This document shows positions 1 through 8,096 of a DNA stretch of 14,201 nt, piece after piece (position 1 is the first letter of the stretch; each line of letters starts with the position of its first letter). The notes beneath the pieces are model-generated. The model was not told where the DNA came from and made no database searches. It saw only the letters and a list, made by a program, of their open reading frames with translations. A program made the translations under genes and the position numbers. Origin of the DNA: JAFLDD01 sp049314715 (lineage in GTDB: Bacteria; Pseudomonadota; Alphaproteobacteria; Rickettsiales; UBA3002); the NCBI GenBank assembly GCA_049314715.1, contig JBMOEL010000040.1:1-14201 (forward strand), in the 5' to 3' direction.

Positions 1-1173
1 GACACTCTTGTGCATGTGCCTTCAGCATCAACGTGCGTTGCGATGGCTGCCGCGAAGTCAGACATTTTTGCGGCCAATCAAAAAGATATGGACGCCGCAA
101 CGCATTTAGACGCGGCGATGCGTGACAGAATGCTGCTCGACGAAAAACGCATTGATGCCATTATCGTTTCCATACGCCAAATTGCTGCGCAGCAAGACCC
201 GCTTGGTCGCTCGCTTGAGACATGGCAAAACCCTGCCAATGGCTTACGTTTCAATAAAGTCGCCGTACCGCTTGGTGTGATTGGCATGATTTACGAATCG
301 CGCCCGAATGTGACCGCAGATGCTGCAGCATTATGTTTACGTTCGGGCAATGCGGTCATCTTGCGTGGCGGTTCAGAATCGGCGCATTCTTCACGCGTGA
401 TTGTTGATGCGATTCATGCAGGGCTCAAGAAAGTTGGCTTGCCCACTTCCTGCGTTCAGCTTGTTCCTACACAAGACCGTGAAGCGGTGGGTGTGCTGCT
501 CAAAATGCATGGGTTGATTGATGTGATTATTCCACGCGGTGGCGCGTCGCTCACTGCACGTGTGGCGGCGGAAAGCTCGGTGCCCACATTGCTGCACCTT
601 ACGGGTAATTGCCATACGTATATTCACGCAAAAGCGAATCCAGACATGGCTATTAACGTGCTGCATAACGCGAAGCTACGCCGCACGGGTGTGTGTGGTG
701 CGACTGAATCTTTGATTATCGACGCAGCGATTGCACCTACCCTTTTGCCTAAGATTGTTGATGATTTGAAAGGCTGCGAATTGCGTGGTGATGCCGCAGC
801 ACGTGCGATAGATGCGCGCATTCAGTTTGCCAATGAAGAGGATTGGGGAACGGAATATCTTGCACCGATATTGTCGGTCAAAGTAGTTGGTTGTTTGGAA
901 GAAGCAATTGAGCACATTAATTACTATGGCTCGCACCATACGGATGCGATACTCACCGAGGATGCGGCTGCAGCAAAACAATTCGCCGCACAGGTGGATA
1001 GCGCGATTGTGGTTCACAATGCCTCCACCCAATTTGCCGATGGTGGCGAGTTCGGCTTCGGTGCGGAGATTGGTATTGCCACGGGTCGCTTACATGCACG
1101 TGGCCCTGTGGGTGCGGCACAACTCACGACGTATAAATATGTAGTCGAGGGTGATGGGACGGTTCGAAAATGA
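1..1173 (+). CDS. proA: Gamma-glutamyl phosphate reductase, 5' end missing
   Basis: Reduces L-glutamyl 5-phosphate to glutamate semialdehyde with NADPH, the second step of proline synthesis in the cytosol. The frame is open to the first base of the window, so the true start lies upstream. The GTG at 10 is probably an internal codon, although 387 residues follow it and the family is usually about 415-420. Family segments are clear: VPLGVIGMIYESRPNVT, AVILRGGSES, and RRTGVCGATES, whose Cys (residue 229 counted from position 10) is the expected catalytic thiol. The C-terminal GEFGFGAEIGIATGRLHARGP is also typical. The stop TGA overlaps the nadD ATG by 4 nt (ATGA), which suggests translational coupling. 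Upstream neighbours are usually obgE and proB in related bacteria, but they are not visible here. The visible N-terminus looks about 8 residues shorter than usual just before AANQKD. Confidence 0.95.
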   Translation, partial: DTLVHVPSASTCVAMAAAKSDIFAANQKDMDAATHLDAAMRDRMLLDEKRIDAIIVSIRQIAAQQDPLGRSLETWQNPANGLRFNKVAVPLGVIGMIYESRPNVTADAAALCLRSGNAVILRGGSESAHSSRVIVDAIHAGLKKVGLPTSCVQLVPTQDREAVGVLLKMHGLIDVIIPRGGASLTARVAAESSVPTLLHLTGNCHTYIHAKANPDMAINVLHNAKLRRTGVCGATESLIIDAAIAPTLLPKIVDDLKGCELRGDAAARAIDARIQFANEEDWGTEYLAPILSVKVVGCLEEAIEHINYYGSHHTDAILTEDAAAAKQFAAQVDSAIVVHNASTQFADGGEFGFGAEIGIATGRLHARGPVGAAQLTTYKYVVEGDGTVRK

Positions 1174-1766
1174 GAAGAATTGGACTTCTTGGCGGTTCAT
1201 TTAACCCTGCGCATGAAGGGCATTTGCATATCACGCTTGAAGCCATCAAACGTCTTGGGCTGGATGAGGTATGGTGGCTGGTATCGCCCCATAATCCGCT
1301 CAAGAAAAAAACCGATTTGGCCGAATATGAGGCTCGGTTTGTAAGCGCACGTGCAATAGCGAATCACCCGCGCATCAAGGTGCTGGATATAGAGGCACGC
1401 AATGCACTTTATTATAGTATCGACACCATCAGATTCTTACAAAAACATGCGCGTGGAACGCAGTTTGTATGGCTGATGGGTGCGGATAACTTGCAGCATT
1501 TTCATCGCTGGCGGGCATGGCGAGAGATCTTTGCGCGATTGCCGATTGCGATTATCGACCGTGCACCTTACGCATTTTCTGCGTTGCACAGTCTTGCTGC
1601 GTTGCGCTATCGCCACAAACGCGTCACAAATAGCAGGCTGCTTTTACGGGTAAAAACCCTTCCTGCATGGGCATATATCAGCATTCCGCGCCATCCACAG
1701 AGTGCTACGGCGCTGAGAAAATCGCTTGGAGCGAAGGCGTTTTTGCGGCATAATGAGCGTACCTAA
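1170..1766 (+). CDS. nadD: Nicotinate-nucleotide adenylyltransferase
   Basis: Transfers AMP from ATP to nicotinate mononucleotide, giving deamido-NAD in the cytosolic NAD pathway. The 198-residue product is a normal length for NadD. It opens with LLGGSFNPAHEGHLHIT (residues about 6-21), the nucleotidyltransferase GxFxPxHxGH signature, with the HxGH of the active site at 15-18. WWLVSPHNPLK and the central WLMGADNL with the following HFHRW are hallmark NadD segments. Near the C-terminus, SATALRKS corresponds to the family's ISSTxxR phosphate-binding motif. The ATG overlaps the proA stop by 4 nt and no other start is needed. The next gene, rsfS, follows after 12 nt. The proA-nadD-rsfS-rlmH order is common in Alphaproteobacteria. 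Confidence 0.95.
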   Translation: MRRIGLLGGSFNPAHEGHLHITLEAIKRLGLDEVWWLVSPHNPLKKKTDLAEYEARFVSARAIANHPRIKVLDIEARNALYYSIDTIRFLQKHARGTQFVWLMGADNLQHFHRWRAWREIFARLPIAIIDRAPYAFSALHSLAALRYRHKRVTNSRLLLRVKTLPAWAYISIPRHPQSATALRKSLGAKAFLRHNERT

Positions 1767-1778
1767 TCATTAAGGGAG

Positions 1779-2222
1779 ATGCGTATTTCAACCGCAACTA
1801 TGACAAAAAAGAAACCCGCCACCACTGTCACAAAGAAATCCCCTACACCACCTAAAACCGCTAAAAAAGCTCCCGTCCGAAAACCTACGCTCAGTGCTGC
1901 CGAGAAATGCCGCAACTGCATCAGCGCGACGCTGGATGAGCATAAGGCAGAGGATATTATTGCGCTGGACGTGCGCGATAAGTGTAGCTTCGCGGATTAC
2001 ATGGTTGTTGCGACTGGTCGTGGCGGTCGCCATGTGAGTTCGCTGGCGGATCTGGTGTTGGATGCACTTAAAAAGAACGGTTTTTCCTACGCGAATGCCG
2101 AAGGCCAAGATACGGGTGACTGGGTGCTCATTGATGCGGGCAATGTGATTGTCCATATCTTCCGCCCTGAAATGCGCTCCATGTACAACATCGAGAAGAT
2201 GTGGTCTGTTTCTGCATTTTAA
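1779..2222 (+). CDS. rsfS: Ribosomal silencing factor RsfS
   Basis: Binds ribosomal protein L14 on the 50S subunit and blocks subunit joining in starvation (known for the family). The RsfS fold occupies roughly residues 40-147, with DVRDKCSFADYMVVATGRGGRH, the NAEGQDTGDWVLIDAGNVIVH strand and the closing FRPEMRSMYNIEKMW. The first 40 residues are an extra tail rich in Lys, Pro and Thr (KKKPATTVTKKSPTPPKTAKK). It is basic, probably disordered, and could contact rRNA (inference). The start is uncertain. A strong AAGGGAG at 1772-1778 abuts the ATG at 1779 with no spacer. The next ATG (1800) is 21 nt away. An ATT at 1785 would have an ideal 6-nt spacer. I list the conventional ATG. rlmH begins 4 nt after the stop. 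Confidence 0.93.
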   Translation: MRISTATMTKKKPATTVTKKSPTPPKTAKKAPVRKPTLSAAEKCRNCISATLDEHKAEDIIALDVRDKCSFADYMVVATGRGGRHVSSLADLVLDALKKNGFSYANAEGQDTGDWVLIDAGNVIVHIFRPEMRSMYNIEKMWSVSAF

Positions 2223-2226
2223 TGCG

Positions 2227-2691
2227 ATGAAATTCATCATCGCAGCAGTTGGGAAAATGAAGCGTGGCGCTGAGCAAGAACTTTACGAGCGCTATCTTGC
2301 GCAAACGAAATGGGGCATTGCCACCAAAGAACTCAAAGACGCACCAGAGAAATTGCCTCATGCAGAACGCCTGAAACACGAGGGCGATGCGATTGGTGCG
2401 CTACTTACGGGCGATAGCTGGCTGATTGCTTTTGACAAGGGTGGTGAGAATATCACCAGTGAGCAGCTTGCAAAGCTCATCCAAAAAGCGGGCAATGAGC
2501 GTGTGAAGCAGCTTCTATTCGCCATTGGCGGGCAAGACGGGCTCGACCCTGCACTATTGAAGAAAGCGAAGAAAACCATCGCCTTTGGTGGGGTTACCTG
2601 GCCACACCAGCTGATGCGGGTGATGCTCGCCGAGCAACTTTTCCGCGCCAGCACGATTATTCAGGGGCACCCGTATCACACGGGTCATTGA
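2227..2691 (+). CDS. rlmH: 23S rRNA pseudouridine-1915 N3-methyltransferase
   Basis: SPOUT-fold methyltransferase that uses S-adenosylmethionine to methylate pseudouridine 1915 in helix 69 of 23S rRNA, acting on assembled 70S ribosomes. From the ATG at 2227 it is 154 residues, matching the roughly 155 usual for RlmH. A longer reading frame from 2149 lies inside rsfS and adds nothing family-like. The trefoil-knot SAM site is visible as FAIGGQDGLD (98-107) and the segment FGGVTWPHQLMRVMLAEQLFRA. The C-terminal GHPYHTGH carries the Tyr-His pair typical of the family. No Shine-Dalgarno is evident in the 4-nt gap after rsfS, so translation probably depends on coupling. Two ribosome-directed genes (rsfS, rlmH) side by side is the normal arrangement. 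Confidence 0.95.
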   Translation: MKFIIAAVGKMKRGAEQELYERYLAQTKWGIATKELKDAPEKLPHAERLKHEGDAIGALLTGDSWLIAFDKGGENITSEQLAKLIQKAGNERVKQLLFAIGGQDGLDPALLKKAKKTIAFGGVTWPHQLMRVMLAEQLFRASTIIQGHPYHTGH

Positions 2692-2698
2692 TTAGTTG

Positions 2699-2713
2699 CA
2701 CCGCGGCGCGGTG
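2699..2713 (+). other. Small GC-rich hairpin between rlmH and gpmI
   Basis: CACCGC (2699-2704) and GCGGTG (2708-2713) form a perfect 6-bp stem with a GGC loop in the 39-nt gap between rlmH and gpmI. It is not followed by a T-run, so it is not a standard intrinsic terminator. It may affect mRNA stability or gpmI translation (inference), since no clear Shine-Dalgarno sequence lies between it and the gpmI ATG. Confidence 0.4.
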
Positions 2714-2730
2714 ATGCTAAAACCCTACCC

Positions 2731-4287
2731 ATGAACCGACCAAAACCCGTAGTTCTTTGCATTCTGGATGGCTGGGGCGAAAGCACCGAGCGCGAGCATA
2801 ATGCAATCATGCAGGCTTCCACCCCTGTGTGGGATAGCTTGCGCACGCAGTATCCTTACGGTGTTATCAATGCATCGGAAGAGCATGTGGGATTGCCACA
2901 AGGACAAATGGGTAATTCCGAGGTCGGGCATATGAATATTGGCGCAGGTCGTATCGTGATGCAGGACTTACCGCGCATCGATAAAGCGATTGCAGATGGT
3001 ACACTCGCCAAAGACGCGCAGCTTGCACAGTTTATTGCGGCACTCAAACAATCGGGCGGCGCCTGTCACTTGATGGGCTTGATGTCGGATGGCGGTGTAC
3101 ATGCGCACCAGCACCATATTGCAGCCTTAGCAAACATCGTCGCTACTGCGGGCGTGCCTGTCGTCATTCATGCGTTTCTGGATGGGCGCGACACACCGCC
3201 ACAAAGCGCCATCGGCTATGTGAACCGCTTCATGCACGAAATTTCGGGCACGGCGAATATTCGCTTCGGCACGGCGTCAGGCCGCTATTTTGCGATGGAT
3301 CGCGACAAGCGTTGGGACCGTGTGAGCAAATCCTATAATGCTATCGCACTGGGCACAGGCAGCGAAGCAAGTAGTGTGCTAGAGGCGATTGAAAATAGTT
3401 ATCGCCTCGATATTCATGATGAGTTCATCAACCCCACTGTGATTGGTGATTACAAGGGCATGAAAGACGGTGATGGGTTGCTGATGGCGAATTTCCGCGC
3501 CGATCGCGCACGCGAGATTCTCCATGCGCTCATCGACCCCGCATTCAACGGTTTTGGTCGGTTGGAACGCATCACGTTTGCCGCCACGCTTGGTATGGTC
3601 GAATATAGCGATGCGCTGAAACCAATGATTTCTGCACTCTTCCCGCCGCAAACACTGGCCAATAATTTTGGCGAATTGATCGCCAATGCGGGCATGAAAC
3701 AGTTGCGTATTGCCGAGACCGAAAAATATGCGCACGTTACCTTTTTCTTCAGTGGTGGTCGCGAAGAACCGTTTGCGGGCGAAGAGCGCATTCTTGTCCC
3801 CTCCCCTAAGGTTTCGACGTATGACGAGCAACCTGAAATGTCGGCTTACGAAGTGACCAATCAATTGGTCGAAGCGATTGAATCGGAGAAGTTCGACGTG
3901 ATTATCGTGAATTATGCGAACACCGATATGGTCGGGCATACGGGCGATATTGAAGCCGCGAAAAAAGCCGTAAATGCGGTGGATACCTGCGTGGGTAGAT
4001 TGATTGCAGCGGTCGAAGCCAAAGATGGCGCGATGATTATCACCGCCGATCATGGCAATGCGGAATGTATGCATGATGATGAAGGCGGCCAGCCGCACAC
4101 CGCACACACGCTTAATCTGGTGCCATTTGTACTAGTGGGCACGATGTTCAAACATCAGAAAATTGATTTGCCTGAAGGCAGATTATGCGATGTCGCACCC
4201 AGCCTATTGGCGCTACTGGGATTACCGCAACCCGCAGAAATGACAGGGCGTAACCTGATTGGAACATTCAATGTTAAGGCGGCTTAG
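2731..4287 (+). CDS. gpmI: 2,3-bisphosphoglycerate-independent phosphoglycerate mutase
   Basis: Interconverts 3- and 2-phosphoglycerate in glycolysis and gluconeogenesis through a phosphoserine intermediate, using two Mn2+ ions. The 518-residue length matches full-length iPGM. Metal and catalytic motifs are in order: LCILDGWGES with Asp13; MGNSEVGHMNIGAG with the nucleophile Ser63; then the inserted transferase domain with LDGRDTPP, SGRYFAMDRDKRWDR and FRADRARE. The phosphatase domain resumes with TFFFSGGREEPFAGEERIL, NYANTDMVGHTGD, TADHGNAE and PHTAHTLN. All key residues appear intact. There is no recognisable Shine-Dalgarno before the ATG, and a small hairpin precedes it. The last 17 nt overlap the envC-like gene in another frame. 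Confidence 0.97.
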   Translation: MNRPKPVVLCILDGWGESTEREHNAIMQASTPVWDSLRTQYPYGVINASEEHVGLPQGQMGNSEVGHMNIGAGRIVMQDLPRIDKAIADGTLAKDAQLAQFIAALKQSGGACHLMGLMSDGGVHAHQHHIAALANIVATAGVPVVIHAFLDGRDTPPQSAIGYVNRFMHEISGTANIRFGTASGRYFAMDRDKRWDRVSKSYNAIALGTGSEASSVLEAIENSYRLDIHDEFINPTVIGDYKGMKDGDGLLMANFRADRAREILHALIDPAFNGFGRLERITFAATLGMVEYSDALKPMISALFPPQTLANNFGELIANAGMKQLRIAETEKYAHVTFFFSGGREEPFAGEERILVPSPKVSTYDEQPEMSAYEVTNQLVEAIESEKFDVIIVNYANTDMVGHTGDIEAAKKAVNAVDTCVGRLIAAVEAKDGAMIITADHGNAECMHDDEGGQPHTAHTLNLVPFVLVGTMFKHQKIDLPEGRLCDVAPSLLALLGLPQPAEMTGRNLIGTFNVKAA

Positions 4288-5389
4288 CATTCTAGTGGTG
4301 CTGGTGCCTGCTATTGCGTTTGGCGCAAGCGAGGCAGAGAAGCTCAAGCAACTGCAACAATCGCTCCACCAATCCAAAACGAAAACCGAGCAACTTGCAG
4401 GCACCATCCAACAAAACAGCAAGGCGGTTGGGGCGCTGCAAGATAAGGCCAGCAGCATTGCGAAAGAAGTGCAGTGGGCGGAAGCACGCCTCAGCCAGCG
4501 CGAGCGCGAGCTTGCCAACGTCTCGCGTGAGCTGAAGGCAGCAGAGGCAGATTATACGACACGTAAAAGCGACTATAGCCGCACCATTCGCAGCTTACTC
4601 AGAATGCGCGAATTACCCACCACCGCCTATTTTACTAAACCCGAAAACATGCAACACATGATGCGCACGGCCGCGGTGATGGAAGCCACGAGCGCGAGTC
4701 TTTCCAAAAAGGCAGCCGAATTATCAAGTGAAATCAAACGATTGTCAGTCATTCGAGCGCGCGCGGAGGCGGCTAATCGTGCCGTCAAAGAGGATCAGGG
4801 CCGCCTGAAGCAGGAACAGGCCAAACTGGCCAGCGAAGTCGGTAAACGCCAAGCGTTACTCAAAGATCTGCGTGGTGATTACGCGCAGGAGAAAGCACGT
4901 GTTGCAGCCTTATCCAAGCAAGCCAAGACGGTGCAGGAACTCATTGCTAAACTGGACACTAAACCGCCCGCAGCCATAGGACTTAGGCGGATGAGCGAGG
5001 GTGGTGGCCGCGCACCTGTTGCGGGAACGGTGCTGCACCGTTTTGGCCAAAAGAAAAATGCGAATGAGACATGGCGCGGCATGGTGTTTGGCGGGCGAAC
5101 AGGTGGCACGGTTGTTGCACCACATGATGGAGAGGTGGTGTTTACAGGGCCATTCCGCGATTATGGGTCAATGGTGTTACTACGTCACGATAATGGCTAT
5201 ATCTCGCTGCTAGCGGGGCTTGGCAGGGTGGATGTAGGACTGAATCAGGGCGTTAGAGCGGGCGAGCCTTTAGGTGCCATGCCAACCACAGGGTCTAGCG
5301 AACTCTATGTAGAACTCAGACAAAACAGCAAGACTATTGACCCAGCGCGCTGGTTCGCTAAGCTTCCATCCAGCCTCGCACGTCAGTAG
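4271..5389 (+). CDS. EnvC-type murein hydrolase activator (degenerate LytM/M23 domain)
   Basis: Periplasmic coiled-coil protein of the EnvC family. E. coli EnvC activates amidases for daughter-cell separation and works with FtsEX. The ATG at 4271 is preferred over an upstream TTG at 4259 because it begins a clean signal peptide (MLRRLSILVVLVPAIAFGA, cut near residue 18-20). Residues about 21-230 are a long charged coiled coil. Residues about 245-365 are the LytM domain (VVAPHDGEVVFTGPFRDYG, ISLLAGL, ELYVELRQNSKTIDP). The M23 zinc ligands are missing: the HxxxD position reads as the WRGMVFGG segment and the final HxH as VELR. It should therefore be a regulator and not an enzyme, as is normal for EnvC. 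It overlaps gpmI by 17 nt, and the protease gene starts 16 nt downstream. Confidence 0.9.
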   Translation: MLRRLSILVVLVPAIAFGASEAEKLKQLQQSLHQSKTKTEQLAGTIQQNSKAVGALQDKASSIAKEVQWAEARLSQRERELANVSRELKAAEADYTTRKSDYSRTIRSLLRMRELPTTAYFTKPENMQHMMRTAAVMEATSASLSKKAAELSSEIKRLSVIRARAEAANRAVKEDQGRLKQEQAKLASEVGKRQALLKDLRGDYAQEKARVAALSKQAKTVQELIAKLDTKPPAAIGLRRMSEGGGRAPVAGTVLHRFGQKKNANETWRGMVFGGRTGGTVVAPHDGEVVFTGPFRDYGSMVLLRHDNGYISLLAGLGRVDVGLNQGVRAGEPLGAMPTTGSSELYVELRQNSKTIDPARWFAKLPSSLARQ

Positions 5390-5405
5390 GCAGAAAAAGG
5401 ATACT

Positions 5406-6749
5406 ATGAAACATCTCTCACTACTTGCCACTACCCTGCTCGCTTTCACGACACTTTCACCTGTGGCGATGGCATCTACGCCAGAAAAAGAAACCAGCAC
5501 CTATGAGTTGCTGAATTTATTCGGTGATGTATTTGACCGCGTACGTAGTGATTACGTCGAAGAAGTGACGGATGAAAAACTCATCGAATCTGCATTGAAT
5601 GGCATGCTCACCTCACTCGACCCGCATTCCAGCTATATGAATGAAAAGCAATTCGAAGAGATGCAAGTGCAGACCAAAGGCGAATTTGGCGGCCTTGGTA
5701 TCGAAGTAACCATGGATAGCGGATTGGTAAAAGTGGTATCACCAATCGATGAAACACCCGCAGCAAAAGCAGGGCTTAAGCCCAATGATTTCATTAGCCA
5801 GATTGATGAAACGCCTGTGATGGGCTTGAGCCTTTCGGAAGCGGTTGAGAAAATGCGTGGGCCTGTGGATACGAAAGTGGAGTTGACGGTATTGCGTGAA
5901 GGCGAGAAAGAGCCATTTAAAGTAACACTCACGCGTGCTGTCATTAAAATCCAAGCGGTGCGTTCGCGTGCGGAAGAAGATGTCGCGTATATTCGTATCA
6001 ATAGTTTTACCGAAACTACGTACGATATGATGAAGTCAGAAATCGAGAAACAAGAGAAAGCCATTGGCAAGAAACTCAAAGGTGTGGTGTTAGATTTACG
6101 TAACAATCCGGGTGGCCTTTTGGATCAAGCGATTGCAGTGTCTGACGCATTCTTGGAGCGCGGTGAAATTGTCTCGACGCGTTCGCGCAAACCCGAAGAA
6201 TCCAAACGTTATAGCGCGACGGAAGGCGATCTTACCCACGGCTTGCCACTCGTGGTGATTATCAACGAAGGTTCGGCGTCTGCATCAGAAATCGTGGCGG
6301 GCGCGCTGCGTGATCACAAGCGGGCGATTGTATTAGGCATGAAATCTTTTGGTAAGGGTTCCGTGCAAACCGTGATTCCGATTAAAGATCATGGGGCGAT
6401 TCGCTTGACGACCGCACGTTATTATACGCCGTCAGGCACCTCGATTCAGGCGGAAGGTATTGTGCCCGATATTGAAGTGCAGCAGGCGAAGGTAGAAATC
6501 GAGAAGAAGCAGGAAATGCTTTCTGAAGCGAATTTGCCGCGCCACCTAATTAATAAAGAGCAGGAAAAATTTGAGAAACGTAAAGAAAAAGAGACGGGCA
6601 AGAAGTTGGGCGAGTTAAGTGCGAAAGATGATTATCAGCTTAGCCGCGCCTTGGATTTGATTCGCGCTGTGTCGATTTATGGTGCGCTTAAATCGCAGTC
6701 CAACACCACCACAGCAGCGACAGAACCTCATACGCTTCGCGTGCAGTAA
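5406..6749 (+). CDS. ctpA: S41 family carboxy-terminal processing protease (CtpA)
   Basis: Serine protease with a Ser-Lys dyad that trims or degrades periplasmic and envelope proteins from their C-termini. The ATG at 5406 has AAGGA (5397-5401) 4 nt upstream and begins a signal peptide (MKHLSLLATTLLAFTTLSPV, followed by AMAS). The same frame extends upstream into envC, but without family character. Residues about 95-165 form a PDZ domain (GGLGIEV, VVSPIDETPAAKAGLKPND). The protease core follows, with VVLDLRNNPGGLLDQA, EGSASASEIVAGAL (nucleophile inferred as Ser292) and KSFGKGSVQT (Lys317), 25 residues apart as in Prc/Tsp. The 447-residue length is typical. Its stop TAA shares one base with the ATG of the next gene. 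The envC-ctpA pairing is standard in Alphaproteobacteria. Confidence 0.95.
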   Translation: MKHLSLLATTLLAFTTLSPVAMASTPEKETSTYELLNLFGDVFDRVRSDYVEEVTDEKLIESALNGMLTSLDPHSSYMNEKQFEEMQVQTKGEFGGLGIEVTMDSGLVKVVSPIDETPAAKAGLKPNDFISQIDETPVMGLSLSEAVEKMRGPVDTKVELTVLREGEKEPFKVTLTRAVIKIQAVRSRAEEDVAYIRINSFTETTYDMMKSEIEKQEKAIGKKLKGVVLDLRNNPGGLLDQAIAVSDAFLERGEIVSTRSRKPEESKRYSATEGDLTHGLPLVVIINEGSASASEIVAGALRDHKRAIVLGMKSFGKGSVQTVIPIKDHGAIRLTTARYYTPSGTSIQAEGIVPDIEVQQAKVEIEKKQEMLSEANLPRHLINKEQEKFEKRKEKETGKKLGELSAKDDYQLSRALDLIRAVSIYGALKSQSNTTTAATEPHTLRVQ

Positions 6750-8095
6750 TGAAAGTACGGCTTGGTAGTCTTAACTCAAATGTTCCCTCTGGCCGCTATG
6801 TATGGGTCGGCCTTACGGTACTACTGGCGCTCGGTATATTCAGTACGGTCATTGATCTTGTCGGCGTTTCCGCGCAGCAAACTACCCACGCGCTGCAGGT
6901 TCAACAGCGTGTAGTGATTGACCCCAAGACAGGCGCTGTTAGCGGTGCAGACCGACCGAAAGCTGTCAGCCAAAAAGAATCTCCCCCCGAAACGTTTGAT
7001 GTGGGTAAGGCTGAGAAAATAGCGCCGCCCAAAGCACCTGCGGAAAAACCTATTGCACCAGAAGGGGACGTGCCGCATCCAACCGAGCCGGTGCAGCCAA
7101 GCAATGAAGCCAGTGAAGAGGTGCTGCCTGATGATGCGCCTGAACTAATGACTGCAACCGGTGGAACGCGCGTCACCACCGTCGCGCGCACCAAAGATAG
7201 CCTGATGAGCGCCCCCGCACCTGAAGTCTCTGAAATCACGCCGGAGGGCGCGCTTCCTAAACGCGGTGAGGGCAAAGACGTAACACCCGCCATGCTCTAT
7301 GCGCGCAACTATGTTCGCAAAGATGATGTGGCCACCATTCATCTCGTTGTGCTTGGTCTTGGCTTTAGCAGTGATATGCAATCACTCGCACAGGAATTAC
7401 CGCCAGACGTGAGCTTTGCGTTTTCTCCCTACGGTGAATCACTCACGCAAGCAATTGAATCGGCGCGCAATGATGGTCATGAAGTGTGGATTGATCTTCC
7501 GGTGCAAACTGAAGGCTATCCGCAAGATGACCCAGGCCCACTTGGGCTGATTGCAACCCTGACACCTGATAGCTTTGAGAAGCGCTTGAAGCATGTTTTG
7601 CGCAGTATCGTAGGTGCAGTGGGTGTTATTTTACCGAGCGACGAAACCCTCAGCGGTACACCTACGATATTTGCCAGTACACTTAAGGAGCTTAATGCGC
7701 GCGGACTGATTGCGCTCAGCACACATCCAAAGCGCACCATCAACGAGCTTAGTGGCGATAAAACTATTCGCACAATACTCGCCAAAAGTGATGTGGTGCT
7801 CGACGATGTGCCCAATGCATCGGTCATTAAAAGTAAGCTTGCGGGTTTAATGGATAGCGCAAAAGAGCGCGGACAACTTATTGTGTTGCTGCATGCGCGC
7901 CCGCAGACATTGATTTTGGTCAAAGACTGGCTCAAACGCGGCACGCATGAAGGTGTTGAACTCGCGCCGCTTAGCGCGGTTATTTTGCGCCCTGCGCCGA
8001 TGTTGCAACCCGGTGATGCAGCAGCTGCACCTAAAGAAGCATCAGGCCATGGCGGCGGCACGGAAGCTAAGCCTGCTCAATCCAGCGGACATTAA
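6749..8095 (+). CDS. Divergent polysaccharide deacetylase family (YibQ-like), degenerate active site
   Basis: A 448-residue protein anchored by one N-terminal membrane segment (about 18-40, VWVGLTVLLALGIFSTVIDL). A Pro/Glu/Ala-rich linker follows (about 60-185), then a NodB-like barrel of the divergent polysaccharide deacetylase family (about 195-415). Family markers are VVLGLGFSSD, LPPDVSFAFSPYGESL, ARNDGHEVWIDLPVQ and DDPGPLGL. Two positions that usually hold polar metal or catalytic residues are changed. The common DDLG near the first strand reads VLGLG, and the usual NxMG segment after VGV reads ILPSDE. Deacetylase activity is therefore doubtful (inference). The C-terminus is a Gly/Ala/Ser-rich tail. 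It lies 1 nt into the end of ctpA and directly before rppH, the usual alphaproteobacterial setting. Its substrate is unknown. Confidence 0.82.
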   Translation: MKVRLGSLNSNVPSGRYVWVGLTVLLALGIFSTVIDLVGVSAQQTTHALQVQQRVVIDPKTGAVSGADRPKAVSQKESPPETFDVGKAEKIAPPKAPAEKPIAPEGDVPHPTEPVQPSNEASEEVLPDDAPELMTATGGTRVTTVARTKDSLMSAPAPEVSEITPEGALPKRGEGKDVTPAMLYARNYVRKDDVATIHLVVLGLGFSSDMQSLAQELPPDVSFAFSPYGESLTQAIESARNDGHEVWIDLPVQTEGYPQDDPGPLGLIATLTPDSFEKRLKHVLRSIVGAVGVILPSDETLSGTPTIFASTLKELNARGLIALSTHPKRTINELSGDKTIRTILAKSDVVLDDVPNASVIKSKLAGLMDSAKERGQLIVLLHARPQTLILVKDWLKRGTHEGVELAPLSAVILRPAPMLQPGDAAAAPKEASGHGGGTEAKPAQSSGH

Positions 8096-8096
8096 C

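Noticed and set aside
3379..4107. 242-codon minus-strand frame antisense to gpmI
   Set aside because: The plus-strand frame is a complete GpmI with all motifs; the antisense frame has no recognisable domain and an unnatural composition, so it is a shadow.
4259..4270. Upstream TTG start for the envC-like gene
   Set aside because: It would add four residues ahead of a clean signal peptide that begins at the ATG of 4271.
4271..5389. Active M23 endopeptidase
   Set aside because: The zinc-binding His and Asp positions are replaced, which fits the EnvC activator family and not an active peptidase.
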